DNA of 64,000 bases, taken from contig UCGV01000038.1 in assembly GCA_900471925.1 (NCBI GenBank), positions 1-64,000 of the forward strand, written 5' to 3'. This document shows positions 60,317-64,000 of the stretch, one piece after another. A program made the position numbers and the translations under genes. Positions within the stretch are counted from its first letter, which is position 1. Every line of letters starts with the position of its first letter. This DNA is from Hyphomicrobiales bacterium (GTDB lineage Bacteria; Pseudomonadota; Alphaproteobacteria; Rhizobiales; Rhizobiaceae). The notes under the pieces are model-generated. The model worked only from the letters and a program-made list of their open reading frames with translations. It did no database searches and was not told where the DNA came from.

Positions 60317-60925
60317 CTAGCAGAAGCCGTTGAGCTTCAGGATTTTATGGGCATCGATTGCTGCCCGAAGAGCCTCCTCGGATGCGCGGTCTCCGCCGTT
60401 TGCGTCGGGATGGTGCATCTTGAGCTTCTGCTTGTAGCGGCTTCTGATTTCATCCGGCGTTGCATCGGGTAGGAGGCCGAGCGTTTCAAATGCCTTTGCT
60501 TCCAGCACCTTGAGTTTGCGGGATTGAAGCGCGGTCTTAGCCGCCTGGCTTTGCGCCGCGTTTTTTCGTGCGTTGATTGTCTTCGCGGTTCCGGAGCGAA
60601 TGGACGAGGGGAGGGGAGTTTCAGAAGCGTGATTGACCCTGACCCCCCAACTCGGGCGTTTGCCGCTTGCCGCTTCCCTCTGATAGCGGGCAGTGACGGG
60701 GTTCGACAGTTTCGTCACGAAATTGTAGCCTTCGCTATAGTCTTTTGCGTGGCTACGACAAAATAGCAGATACAGGCCCTCGGCATCCGCTCCCACGGGC
60801 GCGCGGTGCGTACCGTGCTTGTCGCAGCCGTCCCATTGGCATTTCGGGCCGCTTGTTTCGCGATGTTCAGCCGGTTTTTTTCGCGTCGGTTTCAGGCCGA
60901 CGAAAATCTTTGAATCAGACGTCAT
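60317..60925 (-). CDS. J-domain (DnaJ-like) protein
   Basis: 202 residues. The N-terminal part has a C-x4-C-x-x-H and distal C-x-x-H pattern (KCQWDGCDKHGTHRAP, LLFCRSHAKDY), possibly zinc-binding. The C-terminal J domain has AFETLGLLPDATPDEIRSRY, the HPD of KMHHPDANGGD and EEALRAAIDAHKIL. Such rhizobial proteins probably guide DnaK. The start is ATG 60925; the frame to 61036 is an extension without RBS. Confidence 0.8.
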   Translation of the reverse strand: MTSDSKIFVGLKPTRKKPAEHRETSGPKCQWDGCDKHGTHRAPVGADAEGLYLLFCRSHAKDYSEGYNFVTKLSNPVTARYQREAASGKRPSWGVRVNHASETPLPSSIRSGTAKTINARKNAAQSQAAKTALQSRKLKVLEAKAFETLGLLPDATPDEIRSRYKQKLKMHHPDANGGDRASEEALRAAIDAHKILKLNGFC

Positions 60926-61078
60926 CGCGCCATATATGGCCGACCGGTCCCACTCGACAAGATTTTTCCCTGCATACGGCGCTCTGTTTGCTGTCAATAG
61001 ACGCCGCGACACGGCAACGAAGTGACTGCGATCCATATTTTCCGTTGGCGATTATCTCGTCATCTGGAGGTACGAGGG

Positions 61079-61344
61079 TCAGGGGTTCTTCCGTTTCCTA
61101 CCGGGCCGCAGGGCTGATGGCCTGTGTGCGTCGGGGTCGATCGGAGTGAACAGCGCTGAGACGTTGACCTCCTATACCTTTGCAAATGCCTCCAATGTTG
61201 AAACAGTGACGTTCTCTTCCCCCGTTCAACATGACCGACATAGGAACGATCGATCTCTGACTCCAGCGCGAGGCGTTCCTGCGAAAGACCTTTAGCCACC
61301 CGCAACCGTCTCAGGTTCCAGCCGATCGTTTCCCGAACATCCAT
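61079..61344 (-). pseudogene. Frameshifted XRE-family regulator
   Basis: It starts MDVRETIGWNLRRLRVAKG, SQERLALESEIDRSYVGHVE, a clear XRE helix-turn-helix. After GKR the frame shifts: another frame continues EENVTVSTLEAFAKV, then a stop, then EVNVSALFTPIDPDA in register to a stop at 61079. So it is a roughly 85-residue repressor with at least two lesions. The DNA-binding part is intact but the C-terminus is lost. Confidence 0.65.
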
Positions 61345-61408
61345 TCGACAAGAAACGCATATATGAGGCTTGATAATAGACGGACTGATAGTCCCCAATT
61401 CAATCGTG

Positions 61409-62330
61409 ATGGATATCCCAAAGGAGCACAACCGGAGTCGGTTCAAGGACCTACGCCAGCTATCCTATTTCGTTGCGGTGGCCGAGGAGCTGCATTTCGG
61501 CAGGGCGGCAGCCAAGGTGGATATCACCCAGCCGGGTCTGTCGGATGCGATCCTGGCGCTGGAGAAAGAACTCGGCGTGCAGCTCTTCAGCCGCACGACC
61601 AGGCGGGTGGAGCTGACGCGGGCAGGGGCAGCCTTCTACGAGCGCCCGATCCGGATCCTGAGCGAGCTAAGCTCTTGACCCAGATCGTCCACTCGATCGC
61701 CGGCAAGACGACGAAGAAGGTTTCGATCGGCACGGTCTATCCCGCCACGATCGGTGTGCTGCCGGCCTCCCTCTCGCGCATTGCCCGCAAATATCCCGAT
61801 ATCCGCATTCATATCGAAAGCGGCACCACCTATGACCTCATCGGCCTATAGAGGCAGGCCGCATCAATCTCGGCCTCATCCGGCCGGGGGAGAGTATCGG
61901 CTCGCTGCGTTTCTTCTCGATTGCCCATAAGCGCTATCTGATGGCCGTGGCCAAGGAGAGCCCGCTGGCCTTGAAGAGCGAGATCGATCTCGAGGAGCTG
62001 CGATCGGAGAAGAACATCTCCTTTTCGCGTCAGAAGCGCTCCTGCAGCGAGCAGTATTTCGCGAAACGTTCAAGGGCACGATCTGGCCGACAATGTCGCC
62101 TATACCTGTGACGACACCTTCTCGCTGGTGTCGCTGGTCTCGGCCGGGCTTGGCATCGGCTTCGTGCCGGAATGGACACAGGATCTGCCGAACCGCGGGT
62201 TTGAGCTGAAGACGGTGAGGGGCGTCGATTTCAAGATCGGGCTTGGGTCGCATGGAACCGGGAGGATCCGACCGCCGGCCGCGACGACATCATCGATATT
62301 GCAAGGTCACTGGCGCGGCCTGGCAGGTGA
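61409..62330 (+). pseudogene. LysR-family regulator pseudogene with several frameshifts
   Basis: The N-terminal HTH is intact to 61678: DLRQLSYFVAVAEELHFGRA, KVDITQPGLSDAILALEKEL, FSRTTRRVELTRAG. Then other frames carry LLTQIVHSIAGKTTKKVSIG, TVYPATIGVLPASLSRIARK (stop at 61851), INLGLIRPGESIGSLRFFSI and KESPLALKSEIDLEEL, later LVSAGLGIGFVPEWTQDLPN, and finally RDDIIDIARSLARPGR to the stop at 62330. At least four indels are needed. It is divergent from the XRE pseudogene. Confidence 0.75.
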
Positions 62331-62573
62331 GGGGGAGGCCGATCGAGGCGCGCGAACGTTACGAGTATTGGATTTTTCACCTGGTCGATCCGTCACCTTG
62401 ACATCATCGCGGTAGCGATGTGGTCGATGTTAAAAAGCGTATCTGCTGGTATAAGGATATCATGCTCGAATAGGATCATGAATGGACGGAAATTCATTCG
62501 ATGGCCGTCGCAGTCAAAGCGCACATCTGAGAATCGTCGCGTTCTCACAATTGCGGCCGCGAAAGGGGGGATA

Positions 62574-64000
62574 GTGAAACGGGCTGATGCGAACGAAGCC
62601 ACGACCTATTGCTTCGGCAACTACCGCTTCACGCCCGCTCGACAATCGCTGCTTTGCGGCGATATTTCGATCCGCCTCGGATCGCGGGCTATGGATTTAC
62701 TGCACGCGCTTGTGCGCCGATCAGGGAGTGTCGTCCACAAGGACGAGCTTTTAAACGCGGCGTGGCCCAACGTGTTTGTTGAAGAAGGCAACCTCAAGGT
62801 CAACATCGCTGCTCTGCGGCGAGCGCTGCAGGGCAACGGTACTGATATTCCCTGCATCGCAACCGTCCCAGGCCGGGGGTATCGCTTCGTTGCACCACTG
62901 ACAGTGCTGGGTCCACGGGAGGCAACGCTTCCTGCATCGATCGAAGCGATTGACGGGGCGCTTCCGGCGCCAAAACCGCTGGTCGGACGTGCCGAAGCCT
63001 TGGCGGGGATTGTCGAGGCGGTGCGGCAGACCCGGCTGCTTACGATCGTCGGACCCGCCGGCGTCGGCAAGACAAGCATCGCTATTGCAGCCGCAAGAAA
63101 CATCGGCGATGCCGAGGCGCAAGTCGTGTGCTTCGTTGACCTAGCCGCCATCGAGAATGGACAGCTTGTCGCTCTGGCCATCAGCCGCGCGCTCGGCGTC
63201 GAAAGTCAGCCGATCGACGCGCTGGAGGGTCTCGTTAACGCGCTGCGCGGCAAGAACCAGCTTCTTGTCCTCGACAATTGCGAGCACGTCTTAGCGACTG
63301 TTGCCGGCATAGCCGATCATCTAACACACGCATTGCACGGCCTGAATGTCATCGCCACAAGCCGCGAGCCGTTGCGTTGTCGGTTCGAAACGATTCATCG
63401 GCTCCCCCCTCTTCAGTGTCCGCCCGAGGACGCCATTCTAGATGCCGGGTCGGCAATGGCTTTTTCGGCGGTCGAATTGCTGATTCGGCGTGCAGAGGCA
63501 CATGGCTATCGACTGAAGGACTCGGATGTGTCGGTGCTCGCGAGTTTGAGCCGACGTCTCGACGGTATTGCGTTGGCGATCGAACTGGCAGCTCCGCAAC
63601 TCAAGGAATGCGGTCCCGCGGGCCTGCTGCAAATGCTTGACCGTGACTTCGAAGCGCTGTCATCACCTGGGGATGGCATGTCCCGCCACAAGACGCTGAA
63701 GGCGACGCTAAGCTGGAGTTACCAGCTGCTGTCGGAGAGCGAGGCGCGGCTACTCCGTCATCTTTCGGTTTTTGGCGGCACCTTTACGCTCGATGATGCC
63801 ATCGACGCCTTCGGATACCTGGCGGATGAGCAGGACGTCGGTGCGTGGTTGGAAGCCCTCGTGGCCAAATCCATGGTGTCGGGCAGCTACACGGGGAGGC
63901 GTCGCCGCTACCGGTTGCTCGACAGCACACGAGCTTTCGCCAGCGAACGACTGATTGCGCAGGATGAGCAACAGGCCGCGATGATCGCGTATGGCCGCTT
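62574..64000 (+). CDS. Winged-helix regulator with NTPase domain (partial, runs off the end)
   Basis: The visible 475 residues begin VKRADANEATTYCFGNYRFT. An OmpR/CadC-type winged helix is at about 15-105 (IRLGSRAMDLLHALVRRSGS, HKDELLNAAWPNVFVEEGNL, IATVPGRGYRFVAPL). An NB-ARC-like ATPase follows: Walker A LTIVGPAGVGKTSIAIAAAR, LLVLDNCEHVLATVAGIADH (Walker B), VIATSREPL, then ALSSPGDGMSRHKTLKATLS and further helices. This is the widespread rhizobial architecture of a winged-helix regulator with STAND-type ATPase. The GTG at 62574 has a G-rich site; an in-frame ATG at 62478 adds 32 residues. Confidence 0.75.
   Translation, partial: MKRADANEATTYCFGNYRFTPARQSLLCGDISIRLGSRAMDLLHALVRRSGSVVHKDELLNAAWPNVFVEEGNLKVNIAALRRALQGNGTDIPCIATVPGRGYRFVAPLTVLGPREATLPASIEAIDGALPAPKPLVGRAEALAGIVEAVRQTRLLTIVGPAGVGKTSIAIAAARNIGDAEAQVVCFVDLAAIENGQLVALAISRALGVESQPIDALEGLVNALRGKNQLLVLDNCEHVLATVAGIADHLTHALHGLNVIATSREPLRCRFETIHRLPPLQCPPEDAILDAGSAMAFSAVELLIRRAEAHGYRLKDSDVSVLASLSRRLDGIALAIELAAPQLKECGPAGLLQMLDRDFEALSSPGDGMSRHKTLKATLSWSYQLLSESEARLLRHLSVFGGTFTLDDAIDAFGYLADEQDVGAWLEALVAKSMVSGSYTGRRRRYRLLDSTRAFASERLIAQDEQQAAMIAYGR

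Overview
The window looks like an accessory stretch (plasmid or chromid) of a Rhizobium/Agrobacterium-type alphaproteobacterium. This is read from gene content: many ABC transporters, a LuxR/LuxI pair with a PraR-like regulator, a BA14K-family protein, a rhizobial-type J-domain protein, FixJ-type response regulators and two ParDE modules. I see no rRNA, tRNA, CRISPR array or replication origin. All family names come from reading motifs by eye; no database search was run.

Layout. 1-2.7 kb: the tail of a HlyD-type adaptor, then a decayed strip with a VapC-like remnant, an intact nucleotidyltransferase-HEPN gene and a frameshifted sialate O-acetylesterase-like pseudogene. 3.0-12.2 kb: a divergent catabolic locus. 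A MmgE/PrpD gene faces an operon for a three-part opine-oxidase-like dehydrogenase, a complete polar amino-acid ABC importer and a DhaK-DhaL kinase, with a palindromic operator between the two. 13.3-15.8 kb: a quorum-sensing cassette (XRE/PraR-like regulator, small CinS-like protein, LuxI, LuxR). 16.0-22.0 kb: a second metabolic cluster (C45 NTN hydrolase, saccharopine-dehydrogenase-like enzyme, alanine racemase, EamA exporter, HAD hydrolase, IclR). 22.1-25.4 kb: ParDE, a broken oxidoreductase, an MBL-fold hydrolase and an acetyltransferase.

25.5-37.6 kb is a signalling island: a soluble multi-PAS histidine kinase, five response regulators (two receiver-only, two FixJ-type, one OmpR-type), an EF-hand protein, a short-chain dehydrogenase, two paralogous NmrA-like proteins, a small membrane protein and a Tat-exported hydrolase. 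A short palindrome, AAACC-NN-GGTTT or a close variant, recurs upstream of at least five transcription units here. 38.0-44.0 kb: a MscS-type channel with a cyclic-nucleotide domain, a LysR regulator, an AhpD-like protein and a large ATPase-LuxR regulator. 44.9-45.5 kb: a second ParDE module.

45.5-59.3 kb looks like a sialic-acid or amino-sugar utilisation region. It holds two DHDPS/NAL-family aldolases, a peptide-type (Dpp/Sat-like) ABC importer, a GntR-FCD regulator, a GntR-UTRA regulator, a fused NanE-NanK enzyme and a sugar ABC importer without its ATPase. 59.7-64.0 kb: a BA14K protein, a J-domain protein, XRE and LysR pseudogenes, and a partial winged-helix/NTPase regulator running off the end.

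The main unexpected signals are regulatory. The operator ATATCC-N7-GGATAT occurs at the MmgE/oxidase promoter, upstream of the C45 hydrolase and upstream of the GntR-FCD gene, which ties three distant loci together. The AAACC-NN-GGTTT family marks the signalling island, and an ATGCA-N9-TGCAT-type site links luxR with the dehydrogenase/racemase promoter.
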